Assembly: GCA_014360495.1 (NCBI GenBank)
Contig: JACIXR010000010.1
Location: 35,492 to 99,491 of the forward strand
Reading direction: 5' to 3'
DNA length: 64,000 nucleotides
DNA from: a bacterium
GTDB taxonomy: Bacteria > Armatimonadota > JACIXR01
In this document: positions 52,228-59,688 of the stretch, in pieces
How positions within the stretch are numbered: position 1 is the first letter of the stretch
How the letters are laid out: every line of letters starts with the position of its first letter
Position numbers and translations under genes: made by a program
The notes under the pieces: generated by a model
Told to the model about the DNA's origin: nothing
The model's database searches: none
The model's input: the letters and a program-made list of their open reading frames with translations, nothing else

Positions 52228-54366
52228 ATGCGGTTCTTTAAGCGTCAGAAAAAAGCGAGGGAAAAAGGTACGAAGGGAAGGATTAGAAAGCATTTCCTTC
52301 CCTTCGTGATTGCCACCATCGTTACTTCTGCCCTTCTTTCCCTTCCTCTTTCTTTTCGTTCCTTCTCCCTCCACATAGGGAAACCTGCCCCCTTTGATAT
52401 AAGGGCTTTTCGCACCGTTCAATATATTGATGAGGAAAAAACGGAGGCTTTGAGAAGGGAAGCGGAGAATAGGGTTCCCCTCCAATATGTGGCGGTCAGC
52501 TTTGCCAACACGGAGGCGGAGGATGCCCTTCGTGATTGTTTTCGTCTCATCAGGGAAGCAAGGACAGGGACTTCTCTAACAGCCGAACATCTCCAATCCC
52601 TTCGTTCTTCCCTCCCCATCTCATTGTCTATTCAATCCCTCACCACCCTCCTACAATCAAAGGAGGATCTCTTCCAACTTGAGGATAAGGCTATCCAGAT
52701 ACTTCGTCTCGTCATGCAGGGAAACATAAGGGATAACGAAGCGGACTTGAAGATGGCGAGGGAAAAAGCAATCGCTTTGGTAAAGCGCGCTTTTCCTAAC
52801 GCAAAGGAAGCATCAGCGATTGCCGAGCTTGTCTCCAAAGCGGTGCGGGCGAATCTTGTAGTTGATAGGCAAGCGACGGAGAAGCTGAGGGAAAAGGCGA
52901 GGAGTTCCGTGAAGCCAGTCTATGAGAGGATAATGTTCGGCGAATTGCTTGTGCGTAAAGGCGAGAAGATAACACCTGAAATATACAACAAGCTCTTGGC
53001 TTTGGGGCTCGTTGGTCGCCTTCCACCACTTAAGGATGTCGTAACCCTTTTTTTCGCAGTCCTTCTTTCATATTCAATAATTCTTCTTTACCTTTATCAT
53101 TATAAGAAAGAAATATACGATGATTTGAGACTTCAATCCCTTCTTTGGCTTCTCTTATTTTTAGGCTTTTGGGGCTTCAAGTTGGGGATATCCTTCCAAT
53201 TCACTCCAGCGATTGTTTCCGCTGCAGTGTCCATCTCTATTGCCTCCCTTTTAGGAGGGGAAGCCGCGACAATAGTCCTTCCCTTTCTCTGCCTTCTAAT
53301 GAGCCTTTCAGCTGGCGGGGAGATGCAGATTGGTGCGATGGGAGTTCTCGCGGGTGGAGTGGGGATTGTCTCAACGCTTCGTTTGAGGGAAAGAATTGAC
53401 ATTTTGAAATCCTCCCTTGCCTTAGCTGTAACTGTCATTCTTTCTTTCTTCCTTCTCGTAAATTGGGGTGGAAGGGAAGGGCTTCCCTTCGCTCTATTTT
53501 GGGGGACGATTAGCGCGATTCTGGGAATAGTAATTGCTTGGTTAGGCGTATCCATTCTGGAGAGGCTGTTTGGGATAACCACTCATTTTCGGTTGTTGGA
53601 ATTAGCCAACCCTGAAGCGCCCATCCTTAGGGAGCTCCTCCTAAATGCTCCAGGTTCCTATCAGCACAGCATCATAACCGCCAATCTGGCGGAGGCTGCT
53701 GCTAAAGCGATTGGAGCTGATGCCCTCCTTTGCAGAGTGAGCGCGCTATATCACGATATAGGAAAGGCAAAGCGTCCCCTTTACTTCATAGAGAACCAGT
53801 TAGGAGAGAACATACACGAGAGCCTCACTCCCTCCTTAAGCAGTTTGGTGATAATCTCCCATGTGAGGGATGGAGTGGAGATGGCTAAAGAGGCGAAGCT
53901 TCCTCCCAAAGTGATAGAGATAATCGCTCAGCATCATGGGACATCTCTTGTTAGCTATTTCTATCATCGTGCTTTGGGGGAGAGACCGGAGGATGTGGAG
54001 GAGGTCAAGTATCGTTATGATGGACCGAAGCCGCAGAGCAAGGAGGCGGCGATAGTTATGCTTGCGGACTCGGTTGAGGCGGCTGTGCGTTCCCTTCCCG
54101 ATAAGACGCCAGAGAATGTTGAGGCTCTGGTGGATAGGATAATAAAGCAGAAATTGGCTGACGGTCAGTTGGATGAAGCGGATATCAGCTTCAAGGATTT
54201 GAGGAGGATAAAGAGCGCCTTCCTTTCCATATTGAGAGCGCTAATCCATAAGCGTCTGGAATACCCGATGGAGGAGGAAACGAAAGTTGGCGGTCAGAAT
54301 AATCGCGCTAAACAAAATAGCATTAAAGAAGCGGTCGCTGAAAAGAGTAGCGAAGAAAACAATTGA
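52228..54366 (+). CDS. pgpH: 7TM-HD cyclic-di-AMP phosphodiesterase
   Basis: The 712-residue PgpH/YqfF-type protein hydrolyses c-di-AMP. A basic N-terminus and first transmembrane helix precede the extracytoplasmic 7TMR-HDED domain (about residues 50-270), then seven membrane helices, then the cytoplasmic HD domain. The latter has PGSYQHSIITANLAEAAA, SALYHDIGKAKRP with the metal-binding HD, and IAQHHGTSLVSYFYH with the HHGT signature. It implies c-di-AMP signalling, which often controls osmolyte transport and wall homeostasis. The usual upstream phoH gene is absent. Its 3' end overlaps ybeY by 80 bases. Confidence 0.95.
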   Translation: MRFFKRQKKAREKGTKGRIRKHFLPFVIATIVTSALLSLPLSFRSFSLHIGKPAPFDIRAFRTVQYIDEEKTEALRREAENRVPLQYVAVSFANTEAEDALRDCFRLIREARTGTSLTAEHLQSLRSSLPISLSIQSLTTLLQSKEDLFQLEDKAIQILRLVMQGNIRDNEADLKMAREKAIALVKRAFPNAKEASAIAELVSKAVRANLVVDRQATEKLREKARSSVKPVYERIMFGELLVRKGEKITPEIYNKLLALGLVGRLPPLKDVVTLFFAVLLSYSIILLYLYHYKKEIYDDLRLQSLLWLLLFLGFWGFKLGISFQFTPAIVSAAVSISIASLLGGEAATIVLPFLCLLMSLSAGGEMQIGAMGVLAGGVGIVSTLRLRERIDILKSSLALAVTVILSFFLLVNWGGREGLPFALFWGTISAILGIVIAWLGVSILERLFGITTHFRLLELANPEAPILRELLLNAPGSYQHSIITANLAEAAAKAIGADALLCRVSALYHDIGKAKRPLYFIENQLGENIHESLTPSLSSLVIISHVRDGVEMAKEAKLPPKVIEIIAQHHGTSLVSYFYHRALGERPEDVEEVKYRYDGPKPQSKEAAIVMLADSVEAAVRSLPDKTPENVEALVDRIIKQKLADGQLDEADISFKDLRRIKSAFLSILRALIHKRLEYPMEEETKVGGQNNRAKQNSIKEAVAEKSSEENN

Positions 54367-54709
54367 GTTCGTAGGGGCAGGGGATAAGAGCATAAACATC
54401 GTTTTGGCTGATGATGCTCTTGTGAGGGAGCTAAATCGGCGCTATAGGGGGATAGATGCACCCACCGATGTTCTTTCCTTTCCCTATGAGGATAAGGACT
54501 TATGGGGGGAGGTAGTGATTTCCCTTGATACTTGTAGGAGGCAGGCGGAGGAAAGGGGACATAGCTTTGAAAGGGAGCTTTCAATTCTCATAATTCATGG
54601 AGTTCTGCATCTTCTCGGCTATGATGATGAAACGGAAGAAGGCTGGAGGGAGATGGTGAGGTTGCAGGAGGAGGTGCTGAGGAGGCTTGAAGATGAAAAA
54701 GAGGCTTAG
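54287..54709 (+). CDS. ybeY: Endoribonuclease YbeY
   Basis: This 140-residue UPF0054 metalloendoribonuclease matures 16S rRNA 3' ends and takes part in ribosome quality control. The signatures are NRRYRGIDAPTDVLSFPYE and the zinc site HGVLHLLGYDDE, with three metal ligands H-H-and a further His or Asp. The TTG start lies ten bases after GGAGGA inside the end of pgpH; the overlap of 80 bases in another frame is long, but the N-terminus is needed for normal length. dgkA starts before its stop. Confidence 0.93.
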   Translation: MAVRIIALNKIALKKRSLKRVAKKTIEFVGAGDKSINIVLADDALVRELNRRYRGIDAPTDVLSFPYEDKDLWGEVVISLDTCRRQAEERGHSFERELSILIIHGVLHLLGYDDETEEGWREMVRLQEEVLRRLEDEKEA

Positions 54710-55373
54710 AGATTCATTTAAGAACGCATATAGGGGGCTTTTGCAGGCTATTTTCAAGCAAAGCCATATGTTTTATTTAATGATAATCATCATCTTAGTC
54801 ATTCTTCTCTTTCTATTCCTGCGAATTTCCTATATAGAATGGATAATCCTTTTTCTTGCCCTTGGCTTGCCCATTATCGCCGAGCTGATAAATACCGCTT
54901 TTGAGGTGATAGTTGACCATCTTTCTCCCCATTATAATCCCTCGGTGAGGTTGGCGAAGGATATAGCGGCGGGAGCGGTGCTTGCGAGCTTGATAACAAT
55001 GAGCGGGGTTGTGGGCTTGATATTTCTTCATAGAGTTTTCCGTCCAGCGGCGCCCTTGGCGCCTTCGGAGAATAAGTTGGTGAGGCTTGTGGGAGGATTG
55101 ATAATACTTTTCATAATTTTGGGGGCTTTGAAGGTATGGGGGAATAGGGGGAGGGCAGTGAAAGGAATAGTTGAGGAAAGGAGCGCTTTAGCGTTCTATT
55201 TGGCTTTATCCACTTTCTTCTTCATGAAGAGTTTACCCTTCCTGCTTGGGATGCTTTTCCTCGCTTTCTTGGTTTTCCTTTACCAATCGCGAAACTCCCA
55301 CAATCTAAAAGAATCTTTCCTCGGCGCCCTTTTAGGCGTCTTACTTGCATTATTCATCTTTGTGGTATTATAG
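54693..55373 (+). CDS. dgkA: DgkA-type lipid kinase with membrane extension
   Basis: The first 120 residues are a diacylglycerol/undecaprenol kinase: SFKNAYRGL, three membrane helices, ELINTAFEVIVDHLSP and RLAKDIAAGAVL with the catalytic Glu and Asp. It phosphorylates undecaprenol or diacylglycerol in the inner membrane. A further 105 or so residues follow with three to four hydrophobic segments and no PAP2 phosphatase motif, roughly doubling the normal length. The ATG at 54693 lies nine bases after GGAGG; a TTG at 54687 is the alternative. The order ybeY-dgkA is common in Gram-positives and deep lineages. Confidence 0.9.
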   Translation: MKKRLRDSFKNAYRGLLQAIFKQSHMFYLMIIIILVILLFLFLRISYIEWIILFLALGLPIIAELINTAFEVIVDHLSPHYNPSVRLAKDIAAGAVLASLITMSGVVGLIFLHRVFRPAAPLAPSENKLVRLVGGLIILFIILGALKVWGNRGRAVKGIVEERSALAFYLALSTFFFMKSLPFLLGMLFLAFLVFLYQSRNSHNLKESFLGALLGVLLALFIFVVL

Positions 55374-55445
55374 AGGAGAAAAACAAAGGATATCTTGACA
55401 GCACATTTTAACCGCTAAAGCCTTTCTTAAAAAGCTTCCCCGAAG

Positions 55446-56852
55446 TTAAACGGAGTAAGGACAAGATGCCCTATATTCACATTTTCCACATTTCCATTCC
55501 ACTGGCTTGCGAGGAGGCATTTCACCCTTCTCAACCTTCTCAAATTTCGTGAGAACCTCCAAAGCTCTCTCTTCGTCTACTGGTTCTTCATAGGTCTTCA
55601 AATAATTACGCTGTTTAACATAAACTTGTATTCTTTTCCTCTTCCGCTTAAAGAAATATCCATAAAGGTCAGCTTGAGTGAAAGCAACTACAAGTGAATA
55701 TTTAGAGAGGCTGGTTCGCTTGTATTCATATATAAAGTCTTTAGTGATGCCATCCGGTAATCCGATTATTACATAATCATGCCACTTGAAATTCCACCTT
55801 ATAGTAGGATAAATCTCCCCGGTAATCTCTTCTCTTGCCCAATCCGCCCATTCCCCTTCCACAAGCGGATAATCTTCCAACCTACCAACCCTCTTACCCG
55901 CCTTCTCAACAAATTCCTTAATTTTTTCAATCTCAGATTGAGGTATAACAAAAGGGTTAATCAATATTTCCCTTTCTCCAGTTAATGGATTAACTACCTC
56001 CTGACCCGGAATATCCACCAATTCCCCTGTCTCAGGATCTCTTATGGTTACCACGTCGGTCATCACGACTGTGCCCGCATACTTCATCCGTTGTTCTGTC
56101 TTTTCGCTTAATAATTTCTCCATATCCTCCAAGGAAAGACTGACACTATCCACAACATCCAATATCTTCTTGCCCAGTTCAAAAAACAATTGCTCTCTGC
56201 GATATGCTTTGTTCAGTTCTTTTCCCAACTGCTCTAAATCTTCCACTGAGATATAATCCAGTTTCAACGCGTACTCTAAGGTATCCTCTACATAAATTCT
56301 AAAGAATTCCTTTTCCATCTCTTTGTTTTTCAAAATAGACTTCCAGGCACACCAATTGAAATTGGCTATATCAGCGATTCCGGCAAAGAGCAACCTATCT
56401 CGAGGCACTCCCCTCTTGTCCTTCTCATAAGCAAGAAACCTTTCACTCCCTAGAAGTGGAAAGGAGAAAGGGGTTGAGAGCTTTTTGGCAATCTCTTCCC
56501 TCTTCCTCAACTCTTCAATTTGTGCTAATTCCAATTCAACTTGTGGTAATTCCAACAACATCTCTTCCCTCGCTGCTTGGCTAACCGCCAAATCTTTTGT
56601 TTCTAACAATTGCTTCAACTCTTTCAGCCCCTTCTTTCCAAAACCCCTCAAGTTAGATGAAGTTCTTTCCATATCCTCCCAGCTGATGCCATAGCGTTCT
56701 GCTATATCCTTTGCCTCATCATCGGAAAAGGCAATATACCACATTCCTCCCCACTTGAAAGCCGGTACCCTACCCTCTCGAATCCGTTTTAATAGAGTGG
56801 ATGGGGACTTTTTCACAATCTGACAAAAAGCCCTAACATTATATAGCTTCAT
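55446..56852 (-). CDS. Cas4-like PD-(D/E)XK Fe-S nuclease with N-terminal HTH
   Basis: The 468-residue protein starts with a helix-turn-helix like that of excisionases (residues 1-45, KKSPSTLLKRIREGRVPAFKWGG). A helical Glu-rich region follows, then a RecB/Cas4-type nuclease: first cluster Cys C168 in NWCAWKS, catalytic D367 in LPDGI, E376-Y-K378, the QADLYGYFF helix, and C455-GK-C458-EYRAS-C464 closing a 4Fe-4S site. Cas4 and AddB nucleases share this layout. It would resect or cut DNA with polarity, but the fused DNA-binding domain is unusual. There is no CRISPR array or cas gene in the window. A GGTGAGG precedes the ATG, and TATAAT lies about 20 bases further up. It stands alone between dgkA and ftsE on the opposite strand. 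Confidence 0.78.
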   Translation of the reverse strand: MKLYNVRAFCQIVKKSPSTLLKRIREGRVPAFKWGGMWYIAFSDDEAKDIAERYGISWEDMERTSSNLRGFGKKGLKELKQLLETKDLAVSQAAREEMLLELPQVELELAQIEELRKREEIAKKLSTPFSFPLLGSERFLAYEKDKRGVPRDRLLFAGIADIANFNWCAWKSILKNKEMEKEFFRIYVEDTLEYALKLDYISVEDLEQLGKELNKAYRREQLFFELGKKILDVVDSVSLSLEDMEKLLSEKTEQRMKYAGTVVMTDVVTIRDPETGELVDIPGQEVVNPLTGEREILINPFVIPQSEIEKIKEFVEKAGKRVGRLEDYPLVEGEWADWAREEITGEIYPTIRWNFKWHDYVIIGLPDGITKDFIYEYKRTSLSKYSLVVAFTQADLYGYFFKRKRKRIQVYVKQRNYLKTYEEPVDEERALEVLTKFEKVEKGEMPPRKPVEWKCGKCEYRASCPYSV

Positions 56853-56942
56853 CTAACCTCACCTACTAAATTATATCAAAATAGCTAATCCGGTGCCTCT
56901 TCGCCCTGTTTATTTGGACTTCCTTTTCCCAATAAATCACCT

Positions 56943-56971
56943 TTGGCTTTATCCTTAATTTTTGATATAAT
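56943..56971 (+). promoter_or_regulatory. Promoter of ftsEX
   Basis: TTGGCT (56943-56948), a 17-base spacer and a perfect TATAAT (56966-56971). The ftsE ATG at 56981 is nine bases further on without a Shine-Dalgarno sequence. Confidence 0.65.
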
Positions 56972-56980
56972 GAAAAAAGT

Positions 56981-57673
56981 ATGATACAGATGCTTAATGT
57001 CTCCTTCGTATACCCCAACGGAGTGAAAGCTCTTCACAACATTAATTTGAGAATTGAAAAAGGAGAGTTTGTTTTTCTCGTCGGTCCCACAGGAACCGGC
57101 AAATCCACCCTCCTTAAACTCATCTATTGCGCTGAATACCCCACCGAAGGGAAAGTAATTGTCGCCGGAAGGGATATCTCTCGCCTCGCTAAAAAGGAAA
57201 TCCCCCTCCTCAGACGCAGATTGGGAATCGTTTTCCAAGATTTCCGTCTCATTCCTTCAAGAACAGTTTGGGAGAACATCGCTTTCGCCCTCCGCGCCAT
57301 TGGAATGAGCAGGAGGGATGTCTGGAGGAAACTGCCCGAAGTTCTTGATATCGTGGGGCTAACGGATAAAGCGGAAGCCTATCCCGCCCAGCTCTCCGCA
57401 GGCGAGCAGCAGAGAGTCGCCATTGCGAGAGCCATCGTTAACAATCCTCTCATCTTAGTAGCCGATGAGCCAACGGGAAACCTTGACCCCGACACCTCCC
57501 TTGATATCGTCAACCTCCTCGCTCGCATCAACCTGATGGGAACAACTGTTCTCGTCGCCACTCACGATAAATTCATAGTTGATAGGATGAGAAAAAGGGT
57601 CATAACTCTTGAAAATGGAAGAATCGTCAGCGATAGAGAAAGAGGGGTTTACGAGCACCATGCATCTGAGTAG
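56981..57673 (+). CDS. ftsE: Cell division ATPase FtsE
   Basis: This 230-residue ABC ATPase pairs with FtsX at the septum to control peptidoglycan hydrolases. Walker A GPTGTGKST, the Q-loop in VFQDFRL, the signature LSAGEQQRVAIARA, Walker B LVADEPTGNLD and the switch His in ATHDKF are all present. FtsE proteins open with a similar MIQMLNVSFVYPNG. The promoter suggests a leaderless mRNA. Its end overlaps ftsX by 14 bases. Confidence 0.96.
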   Translation: MIQMLNVSFVYPNGVKALHNINLRIEKGEFVFLVGPTGTGKSTLLKLIYCAEYPTEGKVIVAGRDISRLAKKEIPLLRRRLGIVFQDFRLIPSRTVWENIAFALRAIGMSRRDVWRKLPEVLDIVGLTDKAEAYPAQLSAGEQQRVAIARAIVNNPLILVADEPTGNLDPDTSLDIVNLLARINLMGTTVLVATHDKFIVDRMRKRVITLENGRIVSDRERGVYEHHASE

Positions 57674-58550
57674 CTTGGAATTCTTAATAGAAGAGGGGTT
57701 AAAGAATATAACCCGCAATGCGGTAATAAGCTTGGCATCTATAAGCACCGTTGCCATCACTCTTCTCGTGGTGGGAGTTATTAGCTTGGCAATGGTAAAT
57801 CTGGAATATGCTTCTCAAAATCTTCCCGGAAAACTGGAAGTAGCCGTCTTCCTCAAAAGGGATGTGAGCCTTCAGGGTGCGGAAAAGCTCGCTGAGGAAG
57901 TGAGGAATTGGGAAGGGGTGAAGGAAGTCAAGCTTGTCACCAAAGAGGAGGCATGGAAGAAGCTGCAGAAGGATTTGGAAAGGGAGATAAACCTCACGGA
58001 CCTTCCCAACCCCCTTCCTCATTCCTTGAGGATTAAAGCTGAAGGACCTCAATACATCATCAGCATAGCGGACGCGCTGAGGAGAGAGCCTATTGTTGAT
58101 GAGGTAAGGGAGGGGAGGGAGATAGCGGAGAGGCTTCACACCCTCAACAATACAATTAAATGGACGGGATTGATTATAGGAATCTTCCTTTTCATTGCTT
58201 CTTTCCTTATAATTGGAAATGCTGTTCGTTTGGCGATTTACGCCCGACGCCAGGAGATAAGGATTATGCAGATGGTCGGTGCAACAGACCTATTCATCAT
58301 GGGTCCCTTCGTCGTAGAGGGGACCACTTATGGCATATTGGGGGGATTGCTTGCATTCCTCCTTCTTTCTTTGGCTTATGCCTATCTCTATAACCATTTT
58401 CCCCTTTCTTTTCTTCTTCTCCTCCCCTATCAAAGCCTTCTAATTCCCCTCCTTTTGGGAATCCTCTTTTTGGGGGTCGTGATAGGGATGGGAAGCAGTC
58501 TCTTCTCCGCTCGCTATTTCCTGAGCAGTAGGAGGGAGGAATTTGAATAG
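57660..58550 (+). CDS. ftsX: Cell division membrane protein FtsX
   Basis: The 296-residue FtsX has one membrane helix (NAVISLASISTVAITLLVVGV), a periplasmic domain that contacts the hydrolase activator (about residues 45-150, KLEVAVFLKRDVS...VKEVKLVTKEEAW), and three C-terminal helices with RQEIRIMQMVGATDLFI. It transmits ATP hydrolysis by FtsE to the downstream M23 factor. I prefer the ATG at 57660, which gives the usual short N-terminus; the frame is open to 57609, and the ribosome binding site (GAGGGG) is rather far upstream. It overlaps the M23 gene by eight bases. Confidence 0.94.
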   Translation: MHLSSLEFLIEEGLKNITRNAVISLASISTVAITLLVVGVISLAMVNLEYASQNLPGKLEVAVFLKRDVSLQGAEKLAEEVRNWEGVKEVKLVTKEEAWKKLQKDLEREINLTDLPNPLPHSLRIKAEGPQYIISIADALRREPIVDEVREGREIAERLHTLNNTIKWTGLIIGIFLFIASFLIIGNAVRLAIYARRQEIRIMQMVGATDLFIMGPFVVEGTTYGILGGLLAFLLLSLAYAYLYNHFPLSFLLLLPYQSLLIPLLLGILFLGVVIGMGSSLFSARYFLSSRREEFE

Positions 58551-59670
58551 AAAGCTCGTCTTTTCCTTGCTTATCTTGCTCTCAGTCCCGTTTGCTTCTC
58601 CAAATGTTCTTTCTGCCCTAAAGGCTAAACTCGCAGAGATAAACAAAAAGATATTTAATGTAAAGAGCAAATTGAGCAAGGCTAAGAAAGAAGAGAAATA
58701 TGCTTATCAGAAGTTGATAGAGACGAGTAGAAGGCTCAATAGGGCGCAAAACGAGTTGAGAAAAAGCGAGGCGAAAATCCAGCAGCTAGAAAAGAACATA
58801 AGCTATCTAAGCCAGGATATCCGAAAGAAACAGATACAACTATATAAACATCAGCAGAAGCTGGAGCAGAGGCTCGTTGAATATTATAAACAGGGAGGAA
58901 GGGGTGGTTTCCTCGCCGTGTTCTTGGGGGTTACCGATGCTTTCACCGTGCTCTCTCGTTCCTATTATATGAAACAGGTATTGGAGGAGGACAAGGCTCT
59001 CTTTGATGAGATAAAAAGAGAAAAGGCTATTCTGGAACAGAAGAAAGCAGAACTTGAGAGAGAAAAACAGAAAGCCATTCTCTTAAAACAACAGCAGGAG
59101 GAGAACAAGAGGCAGATTGAGATTGAAAAAGCAAAGAGAAGCTCAATATTAAAGGATATAGAGAGCAAGAGGATAGAATATGAGAAGGCGTTAGAGGAAC
59201 TTGAGAGGAACTCAAGGGAGATAGAGCAAATGCTTTTGGCATTGGAGAAGACGCCTGAGGGGCAAAGGCGCCTTGCTCGTCCCTGGAAGGGAGGTTTCAT
59301 ATATCCCGTTAGAGGGTCTATAACCTCTGGTTTTGGGATGAGAACGCACCCCATTTATCATATTAAAAAGATGCACACTGGAATAGATATATCCGCTCAC
59401 TCTGGAACGCCCATAAAGGCAGCTGCAGGAGGGGAGGTTGTTTTCGCCGGTTGGTGGGGAGGCTATGGAAATGTGGTTATAATAGACCATGGAGGAGGAA
59501 TTTCAACTTTGTATGCTCATTGTTCAGCTATATATGTTAAAAAAGGACAGAGTGTTTCCCAAGGTGAAGTAATAGCAGCTGTGGGAAGCACGGGGCTATC
59601 AACTGGACCCCATCTCCATTTTGAGGTTAGAAAGAACGGGAAACCGGTTGACCCACTTGGATATCTTTAG
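58543..59670 (+). CDS. EnvC/PcsB-like M23 murein hydrolase
   Basis: The 375-residue protein has a signal peptide (LVFSLLILLSVPFASP), a long coiled coil in two halves (about residues 25-240, full of Lys, Glu and Gln) that would bind FtsX, and a C-terminal LytM/M23 domain. The zinc ligands are kept: HTGIDIS (His and Asp) and HLHFEV, so it is probably an active endopeptidase, unlike E. coli EnvC. It cleaves peptide cross-links at division. The start is TTG at 58543, just after GGAGGGAGGA, overlapping ftsX. Confidence 0.93.
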   Translation: MNRKLVFSLLILLSVPFASPNVLSALKAKLAEINKKIFNVKSKLSKAKKEEKYAYQKLIETSRRLNRAQNELRKSEAKIQQLEKNISYLSQDIRKKQIQLYKHQQKLEQRLVEYYKQGGRGGFLAVFLGVTDAFTVLSRSYYMKQVLEEDKALFDEIKREKAILEQKKAELEREKQKAILLKQQQEENKRQIEIEKAKRSSILKDIESKRIEYEKALEELERNSREIEQMLLALEKTPEGQRRLARPWKGGFIYPVRGSITSGFGMRTHPIYHIKKMHTGIDISAHSGTPIKAAAGGEVVFAGWWGGYGNVVIIDHGGGISTLYAHCSAIYVKKGQSVSQGEVIAAVGSTGLSTGPHLHFEVRKNGKPVDPLGYL

Positions 59671-59688
59671 AGAAAGAGGTGAAGATTT

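Noticed and set aside
55446..56852. Nuclease as part of a CRISPR-Cas locus
   Set aside because: No repeat-spacer array and no other cas gene is visible anywhere in the window.
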